Of a stretch of DNA of 64,000 bases, positions 33,601-47,266 are shown in pieces. The notes beneath the pieces were generated by a model. The model had not been told where the DNA came from, searched no databases, and saw only the letters and a list, made by a program, of their open reading frames with translations. Positions within the stretch are counted from its first letter, which is position 1. Every line of letters begins with the position of its first letter. The DNA is taken from positions 27,806,885 through 27,870,884 of the forward strand of contig NC_136003.1 in the NCBI RefSeq assembly GCF_048128805.1, written 5' to 3'. This stretch comes from Centroberyx gerrardi (taxonomy: Eukaryota > Chordata > Actinopteri > Beryciformes > Berycidae). A program made the position numbers and the translations under genes.

Positions 33601-35480
33601 TTGTCAATATGATTTACAAATAAAGTGCATTTTTTATAATTATTAATTGTTTTCAAGGGGCTTATCAAGTAAATTAATCTGTTTTATCTTTTCTGTGCCC
33701 TCTCCTTGCATGAATGTATAAAGTGAGTTATGTTGTCATGATGATATTCACTTACCCAGTATTTGGTTTTTAAATGTTTTATGAGGTTTCCATCCTTAAC
33801 TTCAATGTTATACATTGCATTTTTCAAATAAGATCTGAAAGTAAAACTGTTAAGAAAAAATCATTGCTTTGCTAAGGATGATTGGAAATAAGAAAAGTGA
33901 TGTAATATTAAAACACGATGATTATGTTCTTATTGCAAACTCCTGACTGCTGCTTTTTTAATATTTTTTCTGTGACTTGTCTATTTTTTATTCTTATGTA
34001 TTTTTAATCAGCGCAATGATATTTGATGGTTTTTGGCCGTTGTACTCACAATTCCTGTAATTTTGTGTACATTTTTATATGCTCCTTACACACAAAGAAA
34101 ATGCATCAAAATTTGACACTTTAACACGGATGTAAGTTATTGCGCTTCTCAGATGGAAGATGCAGTACTGCCCACACTCATCTTGTCAGCACTCACAGTG
34201 TAATGTAACTAGCTGAATGAATTTGGTTCAAAATGAATGTGTTTCGAACTTTTATGCTTTGCAAATACTAACTCTTTGATTCATTTATCTGCAGACATAA
34301 AGATGCCAGCAGATCACCTCCTGTAGGCTTTACATTACATTACATTATATTACATGAACAGAGAGAGAACAGGATTCCTTCTGGCGACAGTCACATTCAT
34401 CACATGAAATGGAGTTAGGACAAAAATGTAAAGTGTGACATGTCAGGACACAAAGTGCCACAGTCAGACTCAGGCTGTAACAGAGCCCATGTTGAACAGC
34501 ACATACGGTATCTGATGAACCCGTATAACAGCCGAGTTACATAATAGCACTGCAACTTGATCAGTGAGCATTAGATAACACACAGTCTTTATGTAAGACC
34601 TTAACGCAATCCCCAGGCTTAATGAATTTCACACAATACGCAATGTCGCTGTAATTGTTGTTCTAGTTTATTCGTTGCCTGTTCAAATTAAAAGCCATTG
34701 CAATCAGAATTATTACAATAAGAAAGCAACCCCGAGCTGCTAGTCTCACTTTTGTTTGATACGTTTTTCTGTTTTTCTCTTAGGAATGATTCCTATTTTT
34801 ACCCTGTGAGAAAGTCTTTTATTTTCTCTCAACACAGACAGATATTTACTCCTGGATCACTGCTAATGGTGGCATATAAGCTACCCATAGCCTCTATAAC
34901 CCCATTTGGTTTTAAAAGGTTGCACAACTGAGGGATTACAAAAATAGGTCTAGTATGTATTGTAAATGTATAAAGGGACTGTGTACTGCATTTAGCCTAG
35001 TAAGCCAGCATAGCATATCTGATCCGGACAGTCTATGTATGTGGCACAATTACCAGTAAGAGCAGAGAATGGGAGTGATTCAGAGGAAGAGAAAGAGCTC
35101 ATTGTCCCCGAGCTGCAGCTGATGTTGGGTTGGGGGGTTTAAAAGTGACATTAGCGCAGACAACAGGAGAATGCTAGAGGCCGTATGTCAGGGTTTAGCG
35201 TCTCCTTGTTCCTGGCTGCGGGCTGCGGTTTCCCCACGGTGCCACACCAACACCTCTAATGCGACACAGACCCGAGACCCGCAGGTTGGCAGCGTCTCAG
35301 ACTAAACACACAGCGGCTCAGGGCGGCTTCCTCTCGTGTGCGTAAACAATGCGACAGCGAGGGTCTGGCACCAAATCAAAGATGACCTCCTGAGTCACAT
35401 CACACAGACAGCTGTACCAGTTGACTGTTGAGAACATCACCCAGCGTGCCTCTTCATGTGATGACATCGTACTCAAGCCT
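33601..35480. other. Intergenic DNA between MMD and SMIM36, no gene recognised
   Basis: AT-rich. TTACA pentamer repeats at 34330-34355, another D-box match (inverse) at 34536-34545, and a GC-richer complex stretch at 35200-35450 that could be a conserved noncoding element. Confidence 0.45.
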
Positions 35481-35933
35481 TACAGCTGCACTAGGCAACT
35501 TTCACGTGATGGTGGCTGGCTCCAAATGGCAGCGAGAAGTATCCGTTTGAAAACTGTTTGAACTTTAATACCCAGAAATCCTGCAAGGTGACATCAGTAA
35601 ACTGCACACAGCACACGCTCATGTTCACCGACTGATCTCTGATGCTTTGTACCAAAGATACCAAAGAAACGAGACGTTGGTGAGTCCAGACCAGGAAACA
35701 GTTTGGATCTCGCACTTAAGTTTCAATTTGGTCAAACAGGGCAAATCTATGGCGTCTCAGTTAAAGGAGGATGGGACGCTCCTCTTTATCCATGATTTGC
35801 AGTGACGTCACTGTTCTGTTGACGCCGCCATTTTCACTCCCAAAACAAACGTTGACAGTTAGTGAGAGGATGTGCCGTCCATCACTATTTTATTAACTTA
35901 AATGTACTTTACTTACTGAGTATCAATAAAAAA

Positions 35934-36033
35934 ATGCCTGTCATATGTTGTGCCATTGATTGTAATAATCATGTTGGGATGGAGGGGTTGAAGTTTCAGC
36001 GTTTGCCCACTGATTAAGAGAGACGTAAATGTA
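35934..36033 (+). pseudogene. Broken THAP-domain fragment
   Basis: ATG at 35934 opens MPVICCAIDCNN, then FQRLPTD, a stop (TAA at 36015-36017), and in the same frame ERR. The C-x4-C-x-N pattern after MP, the F-x-x-LP-x-D block and the following RR are the first half of the THAP zinc-binding domain used by P-element-like transposases and THAP proteins. The second half (W, C-x2-H, AVPTIF-type end) was not found downstream. The in-frame stop and missing half make this a fossil or an isolated first exon. Confidence 0.6.
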
Positions 36034-36061
36034 ATATTATCTCACCTGCCCGGTAATCAAG

Positions 36062-36074
36062 GGGTCAGAGGTCA
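36062..36074 (+). promoter_or_regulatory. DR1-type nuclear receptor motif
   Basis: GGGTCA-G-AGGTCA is a direct repeat with one-base spacing, the arrangement bound by RXR heterodimers, HNF4 and COUP-TF. Motif only. Confidence 0.25.
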
Positions 36075-37163
36075 GACAGGTCTTACATTCATGTTGTTTG
36101 ACACGATCAGCCTCCGTGTCTCATCAGCGTCAGTCAGACTCTTACTGTAGGGTTTGCTGACCCAGTTCCGGTGTCTTAAGCCTTGCTTCCCTCTCAGCTT
36201 GCCCAGTGCTCAGTCAAGTCAAATTACACAACCTGAAAAACAGCACAAGCCTGCTCTGTCTAATATGACAAATTATGTAAAGGCTTGTTAAAAAGATGAC
36301 GGAAGCAGAGCTATTGATGTCAGTATGACAACTCCCACTGGTCCTGTGGGACAGACATAGGTTAGGATAAGAGAGGCTTTATGTACACACGTGACACGGG
36401 GTTAAACAGCTCTGTAATTGGTTTACTGTTTCATCCTGGAATGCAGTGGCTCCTAGTGAAGCTCTGATAGGGCAGGCAAGGAAACCATTAAGGAGGAAAT
36501 CTTGCTGACATCACATCGATTGCAGGGCAAAGTGAGACTGTGGCTAATCCCGTCACACAGCATTAAAATATCAATACTTTAAAAGTGATTGAAACTCTGA
36601 AAGTGCCACACAGAAATACACAGAAACAAGACAAGACAATGAAGAAAAAAAACAAAACAATCAAGGCATGTATGCTGTACAATATGCACATTCAGGCTGA
36701 TTTGTAAAGGACAAAACAACATTTCTACAAATATACTTGTGCCAATTAAATTTAGGTTAGATTAGATTTATGTTCCATATGCTTGCACCGTACAAAAGTC
36801 CCAGCTTTGATACCTTCGTTTCCACTGAAATCCACAAACTGAACACTATGAATTACAATAGTTGAGGAGTTTTTGTTTCTCCGGCGTTTTGCCATACAAG
36901 GGTTAACGGGTCTTGTAGCTAACAAGCTGAACATAGCGTGTTCTTGTGCAAAGCACATTGGTGGTTTTGGCAGAGGATTACAGAAACGGTGTGTGCATCG
37001 AGGCATGGCAGCCTTCCTCTGCTCAGTTTACACCTTGGTGTCACAGGAGTCCGCTCGACCTTTTGGTCGCATTGTAGCAGCAACGCTCAGATCCAGGACT
37101 GCTGTTTCCTGTCTGTTTTGTTTGTACAGTAGAGTGTCTGTGTCTGTGGTTTGCACACTGTAG

Positions 37164-37790
37164 TAGGGCTCGGACAAAAATCGTTTTTGAAGGCAGATAC
37201 TATTTTTTGGGTTGAAGCTGCCGATAGCCAATATTTAAATTTGACCATTTTCAAGCCATAAAATTCTGGAAAATTGAGTATTGTGTTTCCCCCAGAACTT
37301 TCTTCATGAGCCTCGAACTTATTTGTCAAAATTGAGTTATACACATATTTATGATCTTTGAATGTTACTTTATGCTTGTGTGGTGTTGTTGTTGTTGTTG
37401 TTGTTTGGGGGTTAAATATTTAAAAAGAAAGTACATAACAGTTTTTCCAACTAGGATGTCAAATGATTCCATTGAAACCCAGGATGATAATGATATTATT
37501 AATACTTATACTAATACTAACACCAATACCAGTACTAATAGCAATACAAATATTTACTAGTAGTAAAACAAATTCATGCATACTTGTGTAGAATCTAATC
37601 AAAATGTCACATTAGAATCAATTCAGGTTAAGTGTTTCCTAGACAACCAGTGTAATATTGATAAATTCTGCAATGAATATATAATCAAACAACCTGCATC
37701 ATATCTATCATAGCATGGGTGGACAACACTGACTGGCTGATCTGATTTTTAATGAAAGGCCAATATCGGCCCCATACATAAATACTCAAT
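37164..37790. mobile_element. hAT-like MITE family A, copy near 37.2 kb
   Basis: Begins TAGGGCTCGGAC and shares AATTTGACCATTTTCAAGCC, GAAACCCAGGATGATAA and GCATACTTGTGTAGAAT with the copy at 2.7 kb. Interior contains a degenerate triplet array (ATT/ACT/AAT) at 37490-37560. The right terminus is not clear. Confidence 0.65.
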
Positions 37791-39139
37791 AGATAAATGT
37801 TTTACTTTTACATGCAAATAGTGACAGTTTATTAACTTACCTAAATAAAGCCTAAGTAAAAAAGAAAAAAAGTTCCTGCACCTGATAGAAGCGTTGCTGA
37901 GTGATGTTTCAACCTTTCCTGACAGATGCTTTACTAAAAGTATGTTATGTTGTGTCTTATTGAGTGTGAAGGTGATAATGAAAGAGGTTATAATGAAAGA
38001 GGCAGTGTGTTATATTATGTTCTAGCGGAAAATAAAGCGAATCGAGTGTTTCCATACCATTTTGTTATGGAGTTATCCTGGTGTAATCACATGCTAAAAG
38101 TTTGGGATAGTAGCCAGATGGTTCCTTAACATTATTCATGGCTACATAAACAGATCGCTGTCTTTGAAACCAAGTCATTCTTTAGTTTCCATCTTTCATT
38201 AAGATGAATATGGTACATTTTGTAAAGTACTCCACATATTGTTTTTGGCATAGTGCGAGCAGGGTAAAAAGTTAATGGGGATTTTGTTCCCTTCAAGTCT
38301 CGATCCTTTGAAAATAGTGAACTATGTTGGTCACGCTACACCAAGATAACAAAATATATTTAAGAAATGTAAATGAGAAACCAATTAAGATCCATCCAAA
38401 AGTAAGAGGCAGCAGTAAAGATTTCCCACAGCATCTTAAAGGAATGATGATCTGTATTTGAAGCAGATACATTAAATCCAATCAAAATGTAATCTGTAAC
38501 AAATTTAGGAGGACTTTGCAACAAAATCTGCCACTAATATAATTTTTAGATTAATTGTTATCATATATTGGGCATGTGAACCTTTTTAAATGGTTGAATA
38601 GAAATTTATTTTATGACAGAATATAATTTCAAGCAAGAACAGTACTTGTACTTGTTTGAATTACCATATTTTTGGCTGATCTTTTTTAACGTTTATGGAG
38701 AGTAATGTATTTGGTGGAATATTCTTTCACTCAATCTGTCTGTTTACATATCAATATTCTCAGTCTTGGGTGCGATGGAGCAAACAGTCACACTCTACAT
38801 ACATCCATAGCACAATGACCTATTTATAAATGCAGTCAGAGATCAGTAACTTGTATCAGATCCCTGTCAGATGAATGAGATCCATGTATGACACAGTTCT
38901 CAGTAGGATTGCATCAGGCTTAGACACCATTGAGGTATCCATCCAATTTCGGCGCCCAGAGCCACTGTATAAGATCTATTTCTGTGAAGTGTTGGCAGTG
39001 CAAACTACAGGCCTTAATCACACTCTGTTGAATAATCAGGTATCAGGGTGGATCTGTTATCTGTTCACCACGCAAAGGACGGAGGAAGGAGGATTTAATG
39101 TATAGCCTCTCCTTCTTGTGTAATTGCTTTGATTAAACT

Positions 39140-39679
39140 GATTGGAGTTTTAGTCGCACAAACATTTCTCTGAGGCAGAGCTGCTGTGGAGGCAGAAATA
39201 ATCTCACTGGTCGAGTTAACCCTCAGTGGGCGGAGCCAAAAAGCCAGTTAGCAGACTGGCAAACTTGAAAGGCAAAGAAGGAACTCTGGTCAAAATATGA
39301 ATAAAAATATAAACGGCAATGACTTTGTTTTCCATTCATTCATGACCATGGTATTAATGATGTTGGAAGGTCACCAGCTAGCTAACTAGCTTACCTCGAT
39401 AGCTATAGGCTAGTATGGCTAGTGTGAACTTGGAAGGTCAGCTAGGTTAACAAGCTAACCTAGATAACTTAGTATGGCTTGATTTGTTTTCAGTTAGTAG
39501 GAAAAGCGCTAGGCTTCATAACATTAGCTTCCTCCTCTCTTATCCCTTTTTCATTGGACTTCAGTCTAGTGTTACATAGCCAGAAAAATTAAGTATTTGG
39601 CTCCGCCCACTGAGGTTTAACTCAACCAATGAGATTATTTCTGCCTCCAAAAAATGTTTGTAGAACTAAAATTCCAATC
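39140..39679. mobile_element. Foldback / MITE with about 90-bp inverted arms
   Basis: The arm 39140-39238 is the inverse of 39598-39679. Both contain GATTGGARTTTTAGT, ACAAACATTT, GGAGGCAGAAATAATCTCA and CAGTGGGCGGAGCC. The left arm has a 20-bp insertion. The interior (39360-39480) holds a partial duplication beginning TTGGAAGGTCA. No transposase. Confidence 0.75.
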
Positions 39680-40567
39680 TGCTTTGATTCCAGTCCATTC
39701 CTCGTTCTTTACTTTGTTAAGACAGAATACCTTTCAGTGGACGCTCCTGTCTGTTGAAACTGCTACTCTCCCTTACAGATCATTGATTAAATCATTCTTG
39801 CTTAGACTCTTCAAGTGTGTGCGTTTATTAAACTACAACACGTTGTTATGATAAATACTTTATTTATCCCCAACATGACTAACATGCTTGAGTATTCTGA
39901 CTAATCAGTTGCCACAAAAAAACCAAACATGATAAACACTGAAACACAGAGGCCAAATGTAATCTAAGACAAACAGTGCCAGATGTAAGAATAGATTTCT
40001 CATTCAAATATTGAGCGCCTTAAGAGAGTGATGGCTCGCGGCATGTTGTTGGTGCCATGTTCCTGCTGTATTATCTATGTCATGGAGAGTTTATTGCTGC
40101 AGTTTATTCCCTCAGTACAGCCAGGCAGAGCCCTGGGCAGGCTGTCAGCGGCCTGCAGGCAGGAAACAGACATGTGTACTGACAATACTGCAGCTCCAGG
40201 TGAACACTGCTCTGTTTACTATATAAACACAGCTATCGTGTGCTGATTATTGTACCATTCTTGTTCACACAGAACTTTGTTTACATATTTCTATACTTGA
40301 TATACTGTATCGGCACTTGAGTGATACGAGTGATATGAGTGATAATGTAAACACCTTTGTGTACAAGCCCTTCTTGCCCATTCTGTACCTTGGTTATCTG
40401 TTCATCGTCCTTATCAAAAGGTGTTTATCATCTCAATAACAGATGAACAATAATTTCCTTTGTCTTTGATGTGTCACTTCCTTGTGATCACTTTCATTTT
40501 TGTTGAGCCCTGACTAAAAGAGCAGAACATGACCTAAAAACGGACACTGCTAAGAGTCCAAGTCCAA

Positions 40568-40981
40568 GGGCCAGCTGCACAAACTTAGTTAAGACTAGTC
40601 TAAGCCTTAGACCGGTCTCAGATTCTCAGGTTGGACTAGTCTAATTAAGAAGTCTGTTGCATAAATATTAAACCTGATGTATTCTGAGGTAGGAAAGTTA
40701 GCCACTCCCCTCTGGCTAACCTTGAGTTAAGAACTTTGTTGCTATGGCGACGAGTCGGCCTGACTGTCAGAGTGGGAAGTTTAAATACTGTAGCTGTTTC
40801 ATACAAGATGGCAAATCTTTGTTTTTTTGGAAAGAGCCTGAAGAAGAGAGCGAGTCTTTAGAGACAGAAACAACCCTTTTAGAGATCTGCAACAATCAAG
40901 AAGTAGTGGAGTGACCATCCTTATATGCTTAAAGTCAGATTTTACTTTTAGAAGACTAGGCCTATCTTTATGCAGCTGGCC
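40568..40981. mobile_element. MITE with GGCCAGCTGCA inverted termini
   Basis: Left end GGGCCAGCTGCACAAACTTA, right end the inverse of GGCCAGCTGCATAAAGATAG, 414 bp apart, with AGACTAG near both ends. It resembles PIF/Harbinger-type non-autonomous elements, but no convincing three-base target duplication was found. Confidence 0.6.
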
Positions 40982-41884
40982 TGTCGAGATAGCATAGAGC
41001 GGTTGTACATCCACAGCGGTGCAGCATTAAATCAATCAAAGGGTTAACGACGGATCTGATCGGCCGCTGTAAATACCCTTCCTGTTTTGTGGATGCAGTG
41101 ATTAAAACCACGTCTCAAAATAAGAATCTGGGCCTCGCGGGTCGAGACCTTGAGCGGAGCGCACCTCGCCCCGGCCTGAACTGCATCTGTGTGCTGCTTT
41201 GACAACCACAGCCACGCACAACACTCCCTCCAGTTATGTAATGGGTTACCGTCCCTCCAGACTCCAGCCAAATGTTGAGCACTAATCCCTTAATGGAAAC
41301 CAATCAACAGCGATGCACTGTTGATTTCAGTAGAGTCATTAATGTAGGTATCAACCAGAGGCAAAGGATGCTCAGGCACTATTCGAGATGAAGAACAAGG
41401 TACAGCGGCCTCAAGGTGGAACACATATTTCTCTCAAACGCTCACCAACAATTTGCAATGCAAAAAGAGATAAAAGCCACAGGTATTAAGACACTAATGT
41501 GGTTTCTCTTTCTGTTTTCCTAACCCTAACCTTAATCCTCACCCCCTGTCTCTCTTGTCTGCCAACACAACTCCAGGAGAGATGCCCCTTATTCCTTGTG
41601 CTTTATCAGTTGTGACGTTTCTTCTTCCTCGGAGCAGACTGCGGCGAGATAAAGAGGGATTTTACGTGCATACACACAGCGCTTAAAGACGTCGACACAT
41701 GCCACTCTCCCTTACCTACCGTTTAAGTCTGGTCTTGTGTAGGTCAATTCCTAGCATTGTCCCAGCCGGCAGCAGAGAGCGGGGAGGAAGAAAAAATCTT
41801 AAAAAGTGAACGTAAAAAGACATTTATGTACAAAAAGTAAGTCCAGTATGTACAAAGCTTAGTCCAAGGAGTCCTACAGTCGTC
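40982..41884. other. Intergenic / presumed SMIM36 3' UTR
   Basis: No coding sequence. A D-box match GTTATGTAAT lies at 41233-41242. The SMIM36 3' UTR must begin at 41884 and run leftward; its end was not identified. Confidence 0.4.
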
Positions 41885-43700
<1,816 letters not shown>

Positions 43701-43739
43701 CAGTTAGCAACTCTACTGATTAAGCCAATTCAAAAAGCG

Positions 43740-43945
43740 CAAAACATAGTATTTCTTCCAGAGGAGGAGGAGTTTAAACGACTGCTCATGTAACGACTGA
43801 TGTAACGACTGATTATGTATATTTGTATCTAATTTTGTATGTATTTTTGTATGTATTGTGACATGTAACATTGCTGCTGACACTGCCATTTGAAAAAGAG
43901 ATCTCAATGAGACAACCTGGTAAAATAAAGGTTAAATAAATAAAG
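43740..43945 (+). mobile_element. LINE 3'-tail-like fragment
   Basis: GAAAAAGAGATCTCAATGAG followed by CAACCTGGTAAAATAAAGG and AAATAAATAAA is the familiar 3' end of teleost non-LTR retrotransposons. Only the tail is visible, with no coding part. Confidence 0.5.
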
Positions 43946-44624
43946 CCAATTCCTGTAGATTGCCGCTGCAGGCCACAGAGGAGTGCAGCACAAATAGGTC
44001 GTTTTTTTCCCAAAACAAAATACAACACAGTATTCATAACATAAAGAAAGACACCATGAAATCAGAAACTTTTTATCTGCTAATGTGCTCCAGCTCTCCG
44101 GCAGAACGAGCCAAACACAGAGCAAGCTGTAAATCATACTATGAAAAAAGGATGTTTCATGTTTCCTGGGTATGCAGCAGATGTACGCATAGTGGCCGCC
44201 CAGCAACGTATTACCTCGCTCCCGCCCCCGATGTTCAGGCCTGAAATCCCTCTTTATGTTCAGGAAACTGAGGTCAGAGGTCGCGGCTTAACCCCGATCC
44301 TGCCTGACCTCCACTGGGCCGCGTTGGCCTCGGGGTGAGAAGTGACAGCGTGTTTGTCAAGCCAACAAACGGAGACCGGTGCCCCCACTGACCAATCGTA
44401 TGTCACTGAGAAATGATGGTCTCCGTGTGCGTCACGTCTCCTGGTCCGACTCCAACAGTCAGCATCTGGAAAAGTCAAGGAGCACTAACCCGTGCCGGAG
44501 TCAGGGAGGACCTCAGCCATGATTGTATCAACATGTCTTTCCGTTTTCATTCAGAATATTTTCATAATACGTGTCACAATTTGCTTGAAATGAATCCCCG
44601 CTTTTCTGGTGACAGACATAATGC

Positions 44625-45280
44625 ATGGATGTGGATTAATTGTCAGTTTCAGCATCATTTTTCAAACAATTGTTACACCTTCACATCAAAAATTACAAGT
44701 TCTAAAAACAGAAACATGCTTCAGGTCAGAGGAAACACCCTGTTTAGTATGGATGTGGATTAATTGTCAGCTTCAGGATACTGTTGCCACAATGATTTAA
44801 ATCAAAGATATAAAAAAATTGCTGCATTTATCATCAAAGATTAAGAGCTCCAAAAACACACTTCAGGTCAAAGGAAAAGCCGTGTTTTCTATGGATGTGG
44901 ATTAATTGTCAGTTTCAGCATCAGTCGGATTAATTTTGCTGCAATTTTCGTAACTTCACATCAAAGATTAAGAGCTCCAAAAACAGCTCTAAAACATAAC
45001 ATGCTTCAGGTCAGAGGACAAGCCCTGTTTTCTATGGATGTGGATTAATTGTCAGTTTCAGGATACTTTTACTGCAATTTTTATACCTTCACACCATAGA
45101 CTAAGAGCTCCAAAAACAGTAATATGCTTCAAATCAGAGGAAAGGCCATGTTTACTAAGGATGTGGATTCATTGTCAGTTTCAGGAGACTTTTGCTATAA
45201 TTTTTATACCTTCACATCACAGATTGAGAGCTCCAAAAACAGTATAGCACACTTCAGGTCAAAGGAAAAGCCCTGTTTCT
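44625..45280. repeat. Five-unit minisatellite, 123-143 bp units
   Basis: Units start with ATGGATGTGGATTAATTGTC (last one AAGGATGTGG) at 44625, 44749, 44891, 45034 and 45157. Each ends with a TTCAGGTCAGAGGAAA-like segment and CCCTGTTT-CT. Unit lengths are 124, 142, 143, 123 and about 124 bp; the length classes differ by an indel in the first third. Units 4 and 5 are in frame (123 = 3 x 41), giving a fortuitous repeated open frame. Confidence 0.9.
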
Positions 45281-45349
45281 GCCCTGGGGATGTTTGTGTT
45301 GTCGTGGTCTTGGGGAATGATTAGTGAAGAGGATGTAATAGGTTTGTCT

Positions 45350-45351
<2 letters not shown>

Positions 45352-45388
<37 letters not shown>
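45352..45388. repeat. GT microsatellite
   Basis: Pure GT array directly after the minisatellite; it yields poly-Cys/Val open frames that are not genes. Confidence 0.9.
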
Positions 45389-45391
<3 letters not shown>

Positions 45392-45570
45392 CAGGCCTCT
45401 TGGGTGGAGTTTCTCCTGCTCGTATCTCGGAGATCGATCTTTCCCAGCGCCAGACGCTGGTGCCAAGGAGTCCGGCTGCCTCCATGGGACCTGGAGACAG
45501 ACAGCAGGGAAAGATGGGAGACCGGAGGGAGAGGATGTGTTGACAAATCCTGCAGGGGGTGAGGGGTTTT

Positions 45571-45598
45571 GGGGGGGTGGGGGGGTGGGGGGGCGGGG
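45571..45598 (+). repeat. G-quadruplex-prone tract
   Basis: Four G-runs of four to seven separated by single T or C bases. Confidence 0.75.
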
Positions 45599-46137
45599 CT
45601 TCAGCTCGTTGGGACCAGAGTCTGTGTCAGGGAGTTCGGGGGAGTTTGTCTCTGCTTTTTTATTCCTCCTCTGCCTCTCGCAGGTTGTTTGTTCATTCTC
45701 ACAGCGTGGCGCTGACTCCCCGTGGCGACCCTCCCCTTCATCACACACATCCTGACCTCCTCCTCTCTGCACATGAACCATCACCACCCGAAAAACAAAT
45801 GAGGAACAAGACACACACCAGGTTCCCTCTCCTTTGACCTTTTCATATGAACTTTAAAAGCTAAGCACACAGGGAATACTTCTCCAGCACACTGGCACTC
45901 TGACTTTTGACCATTTGTTATTAAAGGCTTTCCCTCAGTATCACATTATGACAATGGATGGATAAATACCATAGAAAATTACTTCTGTGAGAGAAATGTT
46001 GTGTAACATAAACTGTAGTTGAGGTTATTCGATATCCATGATTTCATTTGCAAATCTGCAAATCACTCCAACGTCTCATGAAGTTGACTTACTTCATATG
46101 AATATGATTTGATTATACTGAATCGTTTTGGTAAAAT

Positions 46138-46695
46138 TACTGGTAAAATGACTGGTGTAAAAATCTACTCAAGTAAAAGTAAGAGTAAAAGTCACTGAGT
46201 TACTTTAAGGAAACATTGTTACATATGATCTTTCCCATGCAAGGCAAAAATAGTGAGAGGACAGAGTTCAATATGTGACATTGTAGTTTTACATGTTGAG
46301 TGTTAAAATTGGATTCTGAAATTATTTGATCTGTGATAAAGAAAATGAAAATGTCCATCCAACAGCAGGCAAAACCAATAGGTGGATTGAAGGCTTTTTT
46401 CTAATGTTAACTATAATCATGGATATATTTGAGCATCTAATATTACAGTTAGCTAACTTTTCCCCCACATGCTTAGACAAGTTTGATGCAATTTACCATT
46501 GTCCAGTTTTTAATGCAACACTTATGGAGAGCCACAAAAGTTGCCGTCTGTAATGGATGTGAATTAAAATGTAGTGAAGTAAAATACTTTAGTCAAAACG
46601 TAAGTAAGAAAAAGTACAATTACTGACTTCAAAAAAATACTCAAAAAAGTACAATTACTCAATTACAGTAAGAAGAGTAAATGGAATTCGTCCGA
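46138..46695. mobile_element. Family B element (AGTAAAAGTA-rich), copy 1
   Basis: Related by inversion to 48030-48525. Shared features include the ACTCAAGTAAAAGTA ends, ACACCAGT-ATTTTAC, CACATCCATTACAGA (inverse) and TTGTGGCT-TCATAAG (inverse). It is non-autonomous; the class is unknown, possibly hAT. Confidence 0.6.
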
Positions 46696-46870
46696 TCCAC
46701 TCTTGTCTAATCACAGACAGCGATGAAGGCCGGAGTGCCGAAAACATGTTGCCCTCTCTTAGAATAAATACAGCTTGAACAGGTCCTGGCTGTCAAGTGC
46801 GACCCCATTCTTTTCAAACGGGAACCGACCCAGTCTCCTTTGCTCAGTGTGACCGGGCCTGGTGTGGCAG

Positions 46871-46936
46871 AGGGCACCCAGTGGCACCCAGAGGCACCCA
46901 GAGGCACCCAGAGGCACCCAGAGGCACCCAGAGGCC
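46871..46936. repeat. 10-bp tandem repeat, GAGGCACCCA
   Basis: Six to seven nearly perfect head-to-tail copies in a GC-rich patch. Confidence 0.93.
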
Positions 46937-47266
46937 GGCGGGGGGTCGTGAGCGTAACCCCCGACCTCCTTTGTGTCTTCAGACCGTCTGAGTTACTCCA
47001 GAGATGTTCCATGAGGTAAGCAAGGAGGCAGCGTTATGCAACCAGCAGACAGCTGAGGGCCGCTGCTGTTCGGCTGCACTGCCAACCAGGGCCAGGTCTG
47101 GAAAAAACTCAGAGCTGCAGCCAGGTGGACTGGAGTGAAGATCGAGTTCAGTATACAAACTGACAGGCATGTGACATTTTTTCACAACAAATCAAAAGAG
47201 GGTGAAAACAAAGTTGAAAGCTTCCAGTCCCCCCGTCTGAGTTATTATTCTAGAGTGTCAAAACAC

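Noticed and set aside
35934-36033. Functional THAP gene
   Set aside because: In-frame stop after the LPTD block, and the second half of the domain was not found.
8434-41242. Cluster of D-boxes as proof of an HLF-controlled domain
   Set aside because: Four full matches against about two expected by chance is not significant without conservation or binding data.
45254-45814. 186-codon open frame on the - strand near 45.5 kb
   Set aside because: It runs through a GT microsatellite and a G-tract, giving His-Thr and Pro runs. No recognisable domain.
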